A stretch of 64,000 bases of DNA from Ecdyonurus torrentis (lineage: Eukaryota; Arthropoda; Insecta; Ephemeroptera; Heptageniidae). Shown piece by piece: positions 45,342 to 57,600 of this stretch. The position numbers were made by a program, and so were the translations under genes. The stretch is from positions 29,184,168 through 29,248,167 of the forward strand of contig OX439136.1 of the NCBI GenBank assembly GCA_949318235.1, read 5' to 3'. The notes under the pieces were generated by a model, which had not been told where the DNA came from, made no database searches, and saw only the letters and a program-made list of their open reading frames with translations. The first letter of the stretch is position 1. Every line of letters starts with the position of its first letter.

Positions 45342-45651
45342 AATCAACTGACATGCTTTTCGTTTAAATGGTCAGACCAATGGAATAAAATGACATTTTG
45401 ATTCATTTGAAAAGTCAAACCATTGAAATGACAAGCATATCCTATCATTTCAAATGTGTCGCCTTTGAAATGAACGGACATGCTTTTTGTTTTAATGGTC
45501 AGACCAAGGGAATAAAATGACATTTTGTTTCATTTCAAAAGTCAAACCATTGAAATGAAAAGCATATCATACCGTTTCAAATGTGTCACCATTCAAATGA
45601 ATGGCTTTTTGTCTCAATTTACGATTGATATTTTGGGGTGCAGATCAATTG
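45267..45651. repeat. internal 16-bp inverted repeat flanking the right subterminal repeats
   Basis: CAATTGATCTGCACCC at 45267-45282 and its exact complement GGGTGCAGATCAATTG at 45636-45651 enclose the 127-bp tandem repeats. It is a second, inner pair of inverted repeats near the right end, absent from the left end as far as I can see. Confidence 0.85.
45325..45620 (+). repeat. 127-bp subterminal tandem repeat, about 2.3 copies
   Basis: The word CACCTTTGAAAT (45333), CGCCTTTGAAAT (45460) and a shortened CACCATTCAAAT (45587) recur every 127 bases. Each unit contains GACATGCTTTT, TGGTCAGACCAA, GGAATAAAATGACATTTTG and AGTCAAACCATTGAAATGA. The words TGACA and GTCAA echo the left subterminal zone. 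Presumed transposition-protein binding array. Confidence 0.85.
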
Positions 45652-45672
45652 ATATTTTTTTAAAATTTCAAT

Positions 45673-45690
45673 TGATAATTTTTGCTTGGG
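45673..45690 (-). repeat. right terminal inverted repeat, 18 bp
   Basis: TGATAATTTTTGCTTGGG, the exact complement of the left end. Confidence 0.95.
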
Positions 45691-45692
45691 TG
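45691..45692. repeat. target-site duplication TG, right copy
   Basis: TG directly after the right inverted repeat; the satellite unit then continues with TGGTGCTTG. Confidence 0.75.
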
Positions 45693-48600
45693 TGGTGCTT
45701 GTACTTCCAAGTTGCCTCGCTCGCCGATCTCTAGCCTGCCCGATTACTTTCATTGGCGTTTAGTATGTTATTTTGGCCAAAATAAGAAAAACTCAAACTT
45801 TTTTCCATGTTAACTTATGGGAAAAATGTGAAACTAAGAAGTTGCTGCAAATACTCAAATGTTATTATGTGAATGAAAAGAGGTATATGGGAGGTTCAAA
45901 TTAACAATTTGAAAAGGTTGATGAAATAACATTAAGTAACTTAAATCTCACTTTTTATGTTTTTTTAACTTCCAGAAATTACAAATTTAACTATAAAAGA
46001 AGCAGCTGTGGTGCTTGTACTTCCAAGTTGCCTCGCTCGCCGATCTCTAGCCTGCCCGATTACTTTCATTGGCGTTTAGTATGTTATTTTGGCCAAAATA
46101 AGAAAAACTCAAACTTTTTTCCATGTTAACTTATGGGAAAAATGTGAAACTAAGAAGTTGCTGCAAATACTCAAATGTTATTATGTGAATGAAAAGAGGT
46201 ATATGGGAGGTTCAAATTAACAATTTGAAAAGGTTGATGAAATAACATTAAGTAACTTAAATCTCACTTTTTATGTTTTTTTAACTTCCAGAAATTACAA
46301 ATTTAACTATAAAAGAAGCAGCTGTGGTGCTTGTACTTCCAAGTTGCCTCGCTCGCCGATCTCTAGCCTGCCCGATTACTTTCATTGGCGTTTAGTATGT
46401 TATTTTGGCCAAAATAAGAAAAACTCAAACTTTTTTCCATGTTAACTTATGGGAAAAATGTGAAACTAAGAAGTTGCTGCAAATACTCAAATGTTATTAT
46501 GTGAATGAAAAGAGGTATATGGGAGGTTCAAATTAACAATTTGAAAAGGTTGATGAAATAACATTAAGTAACTTAAATCTCACTTTTTATGTTTTTTTAA
46601 CTTCCAGAAATTACAAATTTAACTATAAAAGAAGCAGCTGTGGTGCTTGTACTTCCAAGTTGCCTCGCTCGCCGATCTCTAGCCTGCCCGATTACTTTCA
46701 TTGGCGTTTAGTATGTTATTTTGGCCAAAATAAGAAAAACTCAAACTTTTTTCCATGTTAACTTATGGGAAAAATGTGAAACTAAGAAGTTGCTGCAAAT
46801 ACTCAAATGTTATTATGTGAATGAAAAGAGGTATATGGGAGGTTCAAATTAACAATTTGAAAAGGTTGATGAAATAACATTAAGTAACTTAAATCTCACT
46901 TTTTATGTTTTTTTAACTTCCAGAAATTACAAATTTAACTATAAAAGAAGCAGCTGTGGTGCTTGTACTTCCAAGTTGCCTCGCTCGCCGATCTCTAGCC
47001 TGCCCGATTACTTTCATTGGCGTTTAGTATGTTATTTTGGCCAAAATAAGAAAAACTCAAACTTTTTTCCATGTTAACTTATGGGAAAAATGTGAAACTA
47101 AGAAGTTGCTGCAAATACTCAAATGTTATTATGTGAATGAAAAGAGGTATATGGGAGGTTCAAATTAACAATTTGAAAAGGTTGATGAAATAACATTAAG
47201 TAACTTAAATCTCACTTTTTATGTTTTTTTAACTTCCAGAAATTACAAATTTAACTATAAAAGAAGCAGCTGTGGTGCTTGTACTTCCAAGTTGCCTCGC
47301 TCGCCGATCTCTAGCCTGCCCGATTACTTTCATTGGCGTTTAGTATGTTATTTTGGCCAAAATAAGAAAAACTCAAACTTTTTTCCATGTTAACTTATGG
47401 GAAAAATGTGAAACTAAGAAGTTGCTGCAAATACTCAAATGTTATTATGTGAATGAAAAGAGGTATATGGGAGGTTCAAATTAACAATTTGAAAAGGTTG
47501 ATGAAATAACATTAAGTAACTTAAATCTCACTTTTTATGTTTTTTTAACTTCCAGAAATTACAAATTTAACTATAAAAGAAGCAGCTGTGGTGCTTGTAC
47601 TTCCAAGTTGCCTCGCTCGCCGATCTCTAGCCTGCCCGATTACTTTCATTGGCGTTTAGTATGTTATTTTGGCCAAAATAAGAAAAACTCAAACTTTTTT
47701 CCATGTTAACTTATGGGAAAAATGTGAAACTAAGAAGTTGCTGCAAATACTCAAATGTTATTATGTGAATGAAAAGAGGTATATGGGAGGTTCAAATTAA
47801 CAATTTGAAAAGGTTGATGAAATAACATTAAGTAACTTAAATCTCACTTTTTATGTTTTTTTAACTTCCAGAAATTACAAATTTAACTATAAAAGAAGCA
47901 GCTGTGGTGCTTGTACTTCCAAGTTGCCTCGCTCGCCGATCTCTAGCCTGCCCGATTACTTTCATTGGCGTTTAGTATGTTATTTTGGCCAAAATAAGAA
48001 AAACTCAAACTTTTTTCCATGTTAACTTATGGGAAAAATGTGAAACTAAGAAGTTGCTGCAAATACTCAAATGTTATTATGTGAATGAAAAGAGGTATAT
48101 GGGAGGTTCAAATTAACAATTTGAAAAGGTTGATGAAATAACATTAAGTAACTTAAATCTCACTTTTTATGTTTTTTTAACTTCCAGAAATTACAAATTT
48201 AACTATAAAAGAAGCAGCTGTGGTGCTTGTACTTCCAAGTTGCCTCGCTCGCCGATCTCTAGCCTGCCCGATTACTTTCATTGGCGTTTAGTATGTTATT
48301 TTGGCCAAAATAAGAAAAACTCAAACTTTTTTCCATGTTAACTTATGGGAAAAATGTGAAACTAAGAAGTTGCTGCAAATACTCAAATGTTATTATGTGA
48401 ATGAAAAGAGGTATATGGGAGGTTCAAATTAACAATTTGAAAAGGTTGATGAAATAACATTAAGTAACTTAAATCTCACTTTTTATGTTTTTTTAACTTC
48501 CAGAAATTACAAATTTAACTATAAAAGAAGCAGCTGTGGTGCTTGTACTTCCAAGTTGCCTCGCTCGCCGATCTCTAGCCTGCCCGATTACTTTCATTGG

Positions 48601-51600
48601 CGTTTAGTATGTTATTTTGGCCAAAATAAGAAAAACTCAAACTTTTTTCCATGTTAACTTATGGGAAAAATGTGAAACTAAGAAGTTGCTGCAAATACTC
48701 AAATGTTATTATGTGAATGAAAAGAGGTATATGGGAGGTTCAAATTAACAATTTGAAAAGGTTGATGAAATAACATTAAGTAACTTAAATCTCACTTTTT
48801 ATGTTTTTTTAACTTCCAGAAATTACAAATTTAACTATAAAAGAAGCAGCTGTGGTGCTTGTACTTCCAAGTTGCCTCGCTCGCCGATCTCTAGCCTGCC
48901 CGATTACTTTCATTGGCGTTTAGTATGTTATTTTGGCCAAAATAAGAAAAACTCAAACTTTTTTCCATGTTAACTTATGGGAAAAATGTGAAACTAAGAA
49001 GTTGCTGCAAATACTCAAATGTTATTATGTGAATGAAAAGAGGTATATGGGAGGTTCAAATTAACAATTTGAAAAGGTTGATGAAATAACATTAAGTAAC
49101 TTAAATCTCACTTTTTATGTTTTTTTAACTTCCAGAAATTACAAATTTAACTATAAAAGAAGCAGCTGTGGTGCTTGTACTTCCAAGTTGCCTCGCTCGC
49201 CGATCTCTAGCCTGCCCGATTACTTTCATTGGCGTTTAGTATGTTATTTTGGCCAAAATAAGAAAAACTCAAACTTTTTTCCATGTTAACTTATGGGAAA
49301 AATGTGAAACTAAGAAGTTGCTGCAAATACTCAAATGTTATTATGTGAATGAAAAGAGGTATATGGGAGGTTCAAATTAACAATTTGAAAAGGTTGATGA
49401 AATAACATTAAGTAACTTAAATCTCACTTTTTATGTTTTTTTAACTTCCAGAAATTACAAATTTAACTATAAAAGAAGCAGCTGTGGTGCTTGTACTTCC
49501 AAGTTGCCTCGCTCGCCGATCTCTAGCCTGCCCGATTACTTTCATTGGCGTTTAGTATGTTATTTTGGCCAAAATAAGAAAAACTCAAACTTTTTTCCAT
49601 GTTAACTTATGGGAAAAATGTGAAACTAAGAAGTTGCTGCAAATACTCAAATGTTATTATGTGAATGAAAAGAGGTATATGGGAGGTTCAAATTAACAAT
49701 TTGAAAAGGTTGATGAAATAACATTAAGTAACTTAAATCTCACTTTTTATGTTTTTTTAACTTCCAGAAATTACAAATTTAACTATAAAAGAAGCAGCTG
49801 TGGTGCTTGTACTTCCAAGTTGCCTCGCTCGCCGATCTCTAGCCTGCCCGATTACTTTCATTGGCGTTTAGTATGTTATTTTGGCCAAAATAAGAAAAAC
49901 TCAAACTTTTTTCCATGTTAACTTATGGGAAAAATGTGAAACTAAGAAGTTGCTGCAAATACTCAAATGTTATTATGTGAATGAAAAGAGGTATATGGGA
50001 GGTTCAAATTAACAATTTGAAAAGGTTGATGAAATAACATTAAGTAACTTAAATCTCACTTTTTATGTTTTTTTAACTTCCAGAAATTACAAATTTAACT
50101 ATAAAAGAAGCAGCTGTGGTGCTTGTACTTCCAAGTTGCCTCGCTCGCCGATCTCTAGCCTGCCCGATTACTTTCATTGGCGTTTAGTATGTTATTTTGG
50201 CCAAAATAAGAAAAACTCAAACTTTTTTCCATGTTAACTTATGGGAAAAATGTGAAACTAAGAAGTTGCTGCAAATACTCAAATGTTATTATGTGAATGA
50301 AAAGAGGTATATGGGAGGTTCAAATTAACAATTTGAAAAGGTTGATGAAATAACATTAAGTAACTTAAATCTCACTTTTTATGTTTTTTTAACTTCCAGA
50401 AATTACAAATTTAACTATAAAAGAAGCAGCTGTGGTGCTTGTACTTCCAAGTTGCCTCGCTCGCCGATCTCTAGCCTGCCCGATTACTTTCATTGGCGTT
50501 TAGTATGTTATTTTGGCCAAAATAAGAAAAACTCAAACTTTTTTCCATGTTAACTTATGGGAAAAATGTGAAACTAAGAAGTTGCTGCAAATACTCAAAT
50601 GTTATTATGTGAATGAAAAGAGGTATATGGGAGGTTCAAATTAACAATTTGAAAAGGTTGATGAAATAACATTAAGTAACTTAAATCTCACTTTTTATGT
50701 TTTTTTAACTTCCAGAAATTACAAATTTAACTATAAAAGAAGCAGCTGTGGTGCTTGTACTTCCAAGTTGCCTCGCTCGCCGATCTCTAGCCTGCCCGAT
50801 TACTTTCATTGGCGTTTAGTATGTTATTTTGGCCAAAATAAGAAAAACTCAAACTTTTTTCCATGTTAACTTATGGGAAAAATGTGAAACTAAGAAGTTG
50901 CTGCAAATACTCAAATGTTATTATGTGAATGAAAAGAGGTATATGGGAGGTTCAAATTAACAATTTGAAAAGGTTGATGAAATAACATTAAGTAACTTAA
51001 ATCTCACTTTTTATGTTTTTTTAACTTCCAGAAATTACAAATTTAACTATAAAAGAAGCAGCTGTGGTGCTTGTACTTCCAAGTTGCCTCGCTCGCCGAT
51101 CTCTAGCCTGCCCGATTACTTTCATTGGCGTTTAGTATGTTATTTTGGCCAAAATAAGAAAAACTCAAACTTTTTTCCATGTTAACTTATGGGAAAAATG
51201 TGAAACTAAGAAGTTGCTGCAAATACTCAAATGTTATTATGTGAATGAAAAGAGGTATATGGGAGGTTCAAATTAACAATTTGAAAAGGTTGATGAAATA
51301 ACATTAAGTAACTTAAATCTCACTTTTTATGTTTTTTTAACTTCCAGAAATTACAAATTTAACTATAAAAGAAGCAGCTGTGGTGCTTGTACTTCCAAGT
51401 TGCCTCGCTCGCCGATCTCTAGCCTGCCCGATTACTTTCATTGGCGTTTAGTATGTTATTTTGGCCAAAATAAGAAAAACTCAAACTTTTTTCCATGTTA
51501 ACTTATGGGAAAAATGTGAAACTAAGAAGTTGCTGCAAATACTCAAATGTTATTATGTGAATGAAAAGAGGTATATGGGAGGTTCAAATTAACAATTTGA

Positions 51601-54600
51601 AAAGGTTGATGAAATAACATTAAGTAACTTAAATCTCACTTTTTATGTTTTTTTAACTTCCAGAAATTACAAATTTAACTATAAAAGAAGCAGCTGTGGT
51701 GCTTGTACTTCCAAGTTGCCTCGCTCGCCGATCTCTAGCCTGCCCGATTACTTTCATTGGCGTTTAGTATGTTATTTTGGCCAAAATAAGAAAAACTCAA
51801 ACTTTTTTCCATGTTAACTTATGGGAAAAATGTGAAACTAAGAAGTTGCTGCAAATACTCAAATGTTATTATGTGAATGAAAAGAGGTATATGGGAGGTT
51901 CAAATTAACAATTTGAAAAGGTTGATGAAATAACATTAAGTAACTTAAATCTCACTTTTTATGTTTTTTTAACTTCCAGAAATTACAAATTTAACTATAA
52001 AAGAAGCAGCTGTGGTGCTTGTACTTCCAAGTTGCCTCGCTCGCCGATCTCTAGCCTGCCCGATTACTTTCATTGGCGTTTAGTATGTTATTTTGGCCAA
52101 AATAAGAAAAACTCAAACTTTTTTCCATGTTAACTTATGGGAAAAATGTGAAACTAAGAAGTTGCTGCAAATACTCAAATGTTATTATGTGAATGAAAAG
52201 AGGTATATGGGAGGTTCAAATTAACAATTTGAAAAGGTTGATGAAATAACATTAAGTAACTTAAATCTCACTTTTTATGTTTTTTTAACTTCCAGAAATT
52301 ACAAATTTAACTATAAAAGAAGCAGCTGTGGTGCTTGTACTTCCAAGTTGCCTCGCTCGCCGATCTCTAGCCTGCCCGATTACTTTCATTGGCGTTTAGT
52401 ATGTTATTTTGGCCAAAATAAGAAAAACTCAAACTTTTTTCCATGTTAACTTATGGGAAAAATGTGAAACTAAGAAGTTGCTGCAAATACTCAAATGTTA
52501 TTATGTGAATGAAAAGAGGTATATGGGAGGTTCAAATTAACAATTTGAAAAGGTTGATGAAATAACATTAAGTAACTTAAATCTCACTTTTTATGTTTTT
52601 TTAACTTCCAGAAATTACAAATTTAACTATAAAAGAAGCAGCTGTGGTGCTTGTACTTCCAAGTTGCCTCGCTCGCCGATCTCTAGCCTGCCCGATTACT
52701 TTCATTGGCGTTTAGTATGTTATTTTGGCCAAAATAAGAAAAACTCAAACTTTTTTCCATGTTAACTTATGGGAAAAATGTGAAACTAAGAAGTTGCTGC
52801 AAATACTCAAATGTTATTATGTGAATGAAAAGAGGTATATGGGAGGTTCAAATTAACAATTTGAAAAGGTTGATGAAATAACATTAAGTAACTTAAATCT
52901 CACTTTTTATGTTTTTTTAACTTCCAGAAATTACAAATTTAACTATAAAAGAAGCAGCTGTGGTGCTTGTACTTCCAAGTTGCCTCGCTCGCCGATCTCT
53001 AGCCTGCCCGATTACTTTCATTGGCGTTTAGTATGTTATTTTGGCCAAAATAAGAAAAACTCAAACTTTTTTCCATGTTAACTTATGGGAAAAATGTGAA
53101 ACTAAGAAGTTGCTGCAAATACTCAAATGTTATTATGTGAATGAAAAGAGGTATATGGGAGGTTCAAATTAACAATTTGAAAAGGTTGATGAAATAACAT
53201 TAAGTAACTTAAATCTCACTTTTTATGTTTTTTTAACTTCCAGAAATTACAAATTTAACTATAAAAGAAGCAGCTGTGGTGCTTGTACTTCCAAGTTGCC
53301 TCGCTCGCCGATCTCTAGCCTGCCCGATTACTTTCATTGGCGTTTAGTATGTTATTTTGGCCAAAATAAGAAAAACTCAAACTTTTTTCCATGTTAACTT
53401 ATGGGAAAAATGTGAAACTAAGAAGTTGCTGCAAATACTCAAATGTTATTATGTGAATGAAAAGAGGTATATGGGAGGTTCAAATTAACAATTTGAAAAG
53501 GTTGATGAAATAACATTAAGTAACTTAAATCTCACTTTTTATGTTTTTTTAACTTCCAGAAATTACAAATTTAACTATAAAAGAAGCAGCTGTGGTGCTT
53601 GTACTTCCAAGTTGCCTCGCTCGCCGATCTCTAGCCTGCCCGATTACTTTCATTGGCGTTTAGTATGTTATTTTGGCCAAAATAAGAAAAACTCAAACTT
53701 TTTTCCATGTTAACTTATGGGAAAAATGTGAAACTAAGAAGTTGCTGCAAATACTCAAATGTTATTATGTGAATGAAAAGAGGTATATGGGAGGTTCAAA
53801 TTAACAATTTGAAAAGGTTGATGAAATAACATTAAGTAACTTAAATCTCACTTTTTATGTTTTTTTAACTTCCAGAAATTACAAATTTAACTATAAAAGA
53901 AGCAGCTGTGGTGCTTGTACTTCCAAGTTGCCTCGCTCGCCGATCTCTAGCCTGCCCGATTACTTTCATTGGCGTTTAGTATGTTATTTTGGCCAAAATA
54001 AGAAAAACTCAAACTTTTTTCCATGTTAACTTATGGGAAAAATGTGAAACTAAGAAGTTGCTGCAAATACTCAAATGTTATTATGTGAATGAAAAGAGGT
54101 ATATGGGAGGTTCAAATTAACAATTTGAAAAGGTTGATGAAATAACATTAAGTAACTTAAATCTCACTTTTTATGTTTTTTTAACTTCCAGAAATTACAA
54201 ATTTAACTATAAAAGAAGCAGCTGTGGTGCTTGTACTTCCAAGTTGCCTCGCTCGCCGATCTCTAGCCTGCCCGATTACTTTCATTGGCGTTTAGTATGT
54301 TATTTTGGCCAAAATAAGAAAAACTCAAACTTTTTTCCATGTTAACTTATGGGAAAAATGTGAAACTAAGAAGTTGCTGCAAATACTCAAATGTTATTAT
54401 GTGAATGAAAAGAGGTATATGGGAGGTTCAAATTAACAATTTGAAAAGGTTGATGAAATAACATTAAGTAACTTAAATCTCACTTTTTATGTTTTTTTAA
54501 CTTCCAGAAATTACAAATTTAACTATAAAAGAAGCAGCTGTGGTGCTTGTACTTCCAAGTTGCCTCGCTCGCCGATCTCTAGCCTGCCCGATTACTTTCA

Positions 54601-57600
54601 TTGGCGTTTAGTATGTTATTTTGGCCAAAATAAGAAAAACTCAAACTTTTTTCCATGTTAACTTATGGGAAAAATGTGAAACTAAGAAGTTGCTGCAAAT
54701 ACTCAAATGTTATTATGTGAATGAAAAGAGGTATATGGGAGGTTCAAATTAACAATTTGAAAAGGTTGATGAAATAACATTAAGTAACTTAAATCTCACT
54801 TTTTATGTTTTTTTAACTTCCAGAAATTACAAATTTAACTATAAAAGAAGCAGCTGTGGTGCTTGTACTTCCAAGTTGCCTCGCTCGCCGATCTCTAGCC
54901 TGCCCGATTACTTTCATTGGCGTTTAGTATGTTATTTTGGCCAAAATAAGAAAAACTCAAACTTTTTTCCATGTTAACTTATGGGAAAAATGTGAAACTA
55001 AGAAGTTGCTGCAAATACTCAAATGTTATTATGTGAATGAAAAGAGGTATATGGGAGGTTCAAATTAACAATTTGAAAAGGTTGATGAAATAACATTAAG
55101 TAACTTAAATCTCACTTTTTATGTTTTTTTAACTTCCAGAAATTACAAATTTAACTATAAAAGAAGCAGCTGTGGTGCTTGTACTTCCAAGTTGCCTCGC
55201 TCGCCGATCTCTAGCCTGCCCGATTACTTTCATTGGCGTTTAGTATGTTATTTTGGCCAAAATAAGAAAAACTCAAACTTTTTTCCATGTTAACTTATGG
55301 GAAAAATGTGAAACTAAGAAGTTGCTGCAAATACTCAAATGTTATTATGTGAATGAAAAGAGGTATATGGGAGGTTCAAATTAACAATTTGAAAAGGTTG
55401 ATGAAATAACATTAAGTAACTTAAATCTCACTTTTTATGTTTTTTTAACTTCCAGAAATTACAAATTTAACTATAAAAGAAGCAGCTGTGGTGCTTGTAC
55501 TTCCAAGTTGCCTCGCTCGCCGATCTCTAGCCTGCCCGATTACTTTCATTGGCGTTTAGTATGTTATTTTGGCCAAAATAAGAAAAACTCAAACTTTTTT
55601 CCATGTTAACTTATGGGAAAAATGTGAAACTAAGAAGTTGCTGCAAATACTCAAATGTTATTATGTGAATGAAAAGAGGTATATGGGAGGTTCAAATTAA
55701 CAATTTGAAAAGGTTGATGAAATAACATTAAGTAACTTAAATCTCACTTTTTATGTTTTTTTAACTTCCAGAAATTACAAATTTAACTATAAAAGAAGCA
55801 GCTGTGGTGCTTGTACTTCCAAGTTGCCTCGCTCGCCGATCTCTAGCCTGCCCGATTACTTTCATTGGCGTTTAGTATGTTATTTTGGCCAAAATAAGAA
55901 AAACTCAAACTTTTTTCCATGTTAACTTATGGGAAAAATGTGAAACTAAGAAGTTGCTGCAAATACTCAAATGTTATTATGTGAATGAAAAGAGGTATAT
56001 GGGAGGTTCAAATTAACAATTTGAAAAGGTTGATGAAATAACATTAAGTAACTTAAATCTCACTTTTTATGTTTTTTTAACTTCCAGAAATTACAAATTT
56101 AACTATAAAAGAAGCAGCTGTGGTGCTTGTACTTCCAAGTTGCCTCGCTCGCCGATCTCTAGCCTGCCCGATTACTTTCATTGGCGTTTAGTATGTTATT
56201 TTGGCCAAAATAAGAAAAACTCAAACTTTTTTCCATGTTAACTTATGGGAAAAATGTGAAACTAAGAAGTTGCTGCAAATACTCAAATGTTATTATGTGA
56301 ATGAAAAGAGGTATATGGGAGGTTCAAATTAACAATTTGAAAAGGTTGATGAAATAACATTAAGTAACTTAAATCTCACTTTTTATGTTTTTTTAACTTC
56401 CAGAAATTACAAATTTAACTATAAAAGAAGCAGCTGTGGTGCTTGTACTTCCAAGTTGCCTCGCTCGCCGATCTCTAGCCTGCCCGATTACTTTCATTGG
56501 CGTTTAGTATGTTATTTTGGCCAAAATAAGAAAAACTCAAACTTTTTTCCATGTTAACTTATGGGAAAAATGTGAAACTAAGAAGTTGCTGCAAATACTC
56601 AAATGTTATTATGTGAATGAAAAGAGGTATATGGGAGGTTCAAATTAACAATTTGAAAAGGTTGATGAAATAACATTAAGTAACTTAAATCTCACTTTTT
56701 ATGTTTTTTTAACTTCCAGAAATTACAAATTTAACTATAAAAGAAGCAGCTGTGGTGCTTGTACTTCCAAGTTGCCTCGCTCGCCGATCTCTAGCCTGCC
56801 CGATTACTTTCATTGGCGTTTAGTATGTTATTTTGGCCAAAATAAGAAAAACTCAAACTTTTTTCCATGTTAACTTATGGGAAAAATGTGAAACTAAGAA
56901 GTTGCTGCAAATACTCAAATGTTATTATGTGAATGAAAAGAGGTATATGGGAGGTTCAAATTAACAATTTGAAAAGGTTGATGAAATAACATTAAGTAAC
57001 TTAAATCTCACTTTTTATGTTTTTTTAACTTCCAGAAATTACAAATTTAACTATAAAAGAAGCAGCTGTGGTGCTTGTACTTCCAAGTTGCCTCGCTCGC
57101 CGATCTCTAGCCTGCCCGATTACTTTCATTGGCGTTTAGTATGTTATTTTGGCCAAAATAAGAAAAACTCAAACTTTTTTCCATGTTAACTTATGGGAAA
57201 AATGTGAAACTAAGAAGTTGCTGCAAATACTCAAATGTTATTATGTGAATGAAAAGAGGTATATGGGAGGTTCAAATTAACAATTTGAAAAGGTTGATGA
57301 AATAACATTAAGTAACTTAAATCTCACTTTTTATGTTTTTTTAACTTCCAGAAATTACAAATTTAACTATAAAAGAAGCAGCTGTGGTGCTTGTACTTCC
57401 AAGTTGCCTCGCTCGCCGATCTCTAGCCTGCCCGATTACTTTCATTGGCGTTTAGTATGTTATTTTGGCCAAAATAAGAAAAACTCAAACTTTTTTCCAT
57501 GTTAACTTATGGGAAAAATGTGAAACTAAGAAGTTGCTGCAAATACTCAAATGTTATTATGTGAATGAAAAGAGGTATATGGGAGGTTCAAATTAACAAT

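Larger units (their letters stand above)
30251..45690. mobile_element. 15.4-kb CACTA/EnSpm-like DNA transposon inserted in the satellite
   Basis: The ends are perfect 18-bp inverted repeats, CCCAAGCAAAAATTATCA at 30251-30268 and its complement at 45673-45690. The satellite reads GCAGCTG to the left and TGTGGTGC to the right, while an intact unit reads GCAGCTGTGGTGC, so TG is duplicated. The insert holds an intact three-exon transposase gene (minus strand) and an intact eight-exon BEN-like gene (plus strand), head to head. Canonical CACTA elements start CACTA or CACTG and make 3-bp duplications; CCC ends with a 2-bp duplication are atypical, so the family name rests on the transposase. Intact ends, open frames and unmutated flanking satellite suggest a recent, possibly autonomous copy. 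Confidence 0.93.

Noticed and set aside
30251..45690. tRNA or rRNA genes in the unique region
   Set aside because: I saw no cloverleaf-like segments or recognisable rRNA words on either strand.
30251..45690. Host single-copy locus flanked by satellite rather than a transposon
   Set aside because: Perfect terminal inverted repeats, the TG duplication, exact resumption of the satellite unit and an internal transposase gene all favour insertion.
45525..45734. 69-codon frame crossing the right transposon end
   Set aside because: It runs from subterminal repeats through the inverted repeat into satellite and cannot be a real gene.
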